A stretch of DNA of 6,165 bases, from NCBI GenBank assembly GCA_019247135.1, contig JAFAPL010000768.1:1-6165 (forward strand), in the 5' to 3' direction. Below are positions 5,881 through 6,165 of the stretch, piece by piece. This DNA comes from Chloroflexota bacterium. GTDB lineage: Bacteria > Chloroflexota > UBA6077 > CF-72. A model generated the notes under the pieces. That model was not told the origin of the DNA, did not search any database, and worked only from the letters and a program-made list of their open reading frames with translations. The stretch's first letter is position 1; each line of letters starts with the position of its first letter. The position numbers and the translations under genes are program-made.

Positions 5881-6165
5881 TCAGGCGTTGCGGACTTCGT
5901 ACCAGAGCGTCGTTGCACCGCCTGTAGCGAAGTTGGCGAGGTCGGCGCCGGCCGCTTCACCCTCTGGCGTACCAAATGCCTTCTGCAGATCGGCGACCGA
6001 GTCGAAGTCCAGTTCAGCAACGAGGTAGTACGCCGCGCGGCCCTCACGCGACGCGGTGCTACCAGTGCTGGTAGTGAACGAACGCAGCCCCGGGATCTTC
6101 TTCGCCAACGGCACGTGCGTAGAGGCGTAGTACTGGTCGAAGGCGGACGGGTTTGTCGGATGTCC
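5881..6165 (-). CDS. EthD-family (dimeric alpha-beta barrel) protein, N-terminus missing
   Basis: The last 94 residues of a small soluble protein run from the window edge at 6165 to the stop at 5881-5883 on the minus strand; perhaps ten residues and the start codon lie beyond the edge. The pattern is typical of EthD-type dimeric ferredoxin-like barrels: FDQYYASTHVPLAKKIPGLR near the visible N-terminus (residues about 9-28, with the conserved His and PG), a long beta strand AAYYLVAELDFDS, an AF-x-P-E-G helix, and a final strand TLWYEVRNA. Members are annotated as EthD family reductases, linked to degradation of ethers and other organics, but most have no proven reaction, so I assign none. It lies 141 nt upstream of the transpeptidase gene on the same strand with an inverted repeat between them, so co-transcription is doubtful. 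Other barrel families such as ABM or NIPSNAP are alternatives. Confidence 0.75.
   Translation of the reverse strand, partial: GHPTNPSAFDQYYASTHVPLAKKIPGLRSFTTSTGSTASREGRAAYYLVAELDFDSVADLQKAFGTPEGEAAGADLANFATGGATTLWYEVRNA

Noticed and set aside
1..6165. An undescribed defence, mobile or RNA-based system
   Set aside because: All sizeable genes belong to recognisable metabolic, transport or cell-wall families; I saw no direct-repeat array, transposase, integrase, toxin-antitoxin pair, tRNA or long unexplained non-coding stretch (largest gap 141 nt).

Overview
The window is compact, GC-rich bacterial chromosome (roughly 60-65% GC by eye) holding six genes, two of them cut by the window edges. 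There are no RNA genes, CRISPR repeats, insertion sequences or phage genes that I can see. Gene density, operon-like spacing and strong third-position GC bias suggest an ordinary metabolic and cell-envelope region. The taxon cannot be fixed from sequence alone. The secreted L,D-transpeptidase, with SH3-like repeats and a C-terminal SHGCLGL active site, resembles proteins I associate with Chloroflexota (Thermomicrobia-like bacteria). High-GC Actinomycetota are the main alternative. This placement is low-confidence inference.

Plus strand, 1-4676. The window opens in the C-terminal part of an MntP-type manganese exporter (1-195). Three genes in the same direction follow with short gaps: an aspartate ammonia-lyase (aspA, start best placed at 233, end 1765), a 608-residue SLC13/DASS-type permease with two cytosolic RCK_C-like domains inserted between its membrane halves (1804-3630), and a glutaminase of the serine-dependent GlsA family (3678-4676). 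The gaps are 38 and 47 nt, and the second contains a perfect 8-bp inverted repeat. Both enzymes release ammonia, aspartase giving fumarate and glutaminase giving glutamate. A carboxylate/amino-acid permease between them suggests an amino-acid catabolic (or ammonia-generating, acid-buffering) unit that moves aspartate, fumarate or a related dicarboxylate. The substrate is inferred, not shown.

Minus strand, 4693-6165. A secreted L,D-transpeptidase (4693-5739) runs tail-to-tail into glsA with only 16 nt between the stop codons. Upstream of it on the same strand is the end of a small EthD/dimeric alpha-beta-barrel protein (5881-6165, N-terminus outside the window). The 141 nt between these two genes hold a perfect 8-bp GC-rich inverted repeat that may end EthD-gene transcription.

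I found no convincing new defence, mobile or RNA system. The points most worth a second look are the aspA-permease-glsA grouping, the altered first substrate motif of the permease, the inverted repeat between permease and glsA, and the Gly at the usual Arg/Asn position of the transpeptidase active-site motif.
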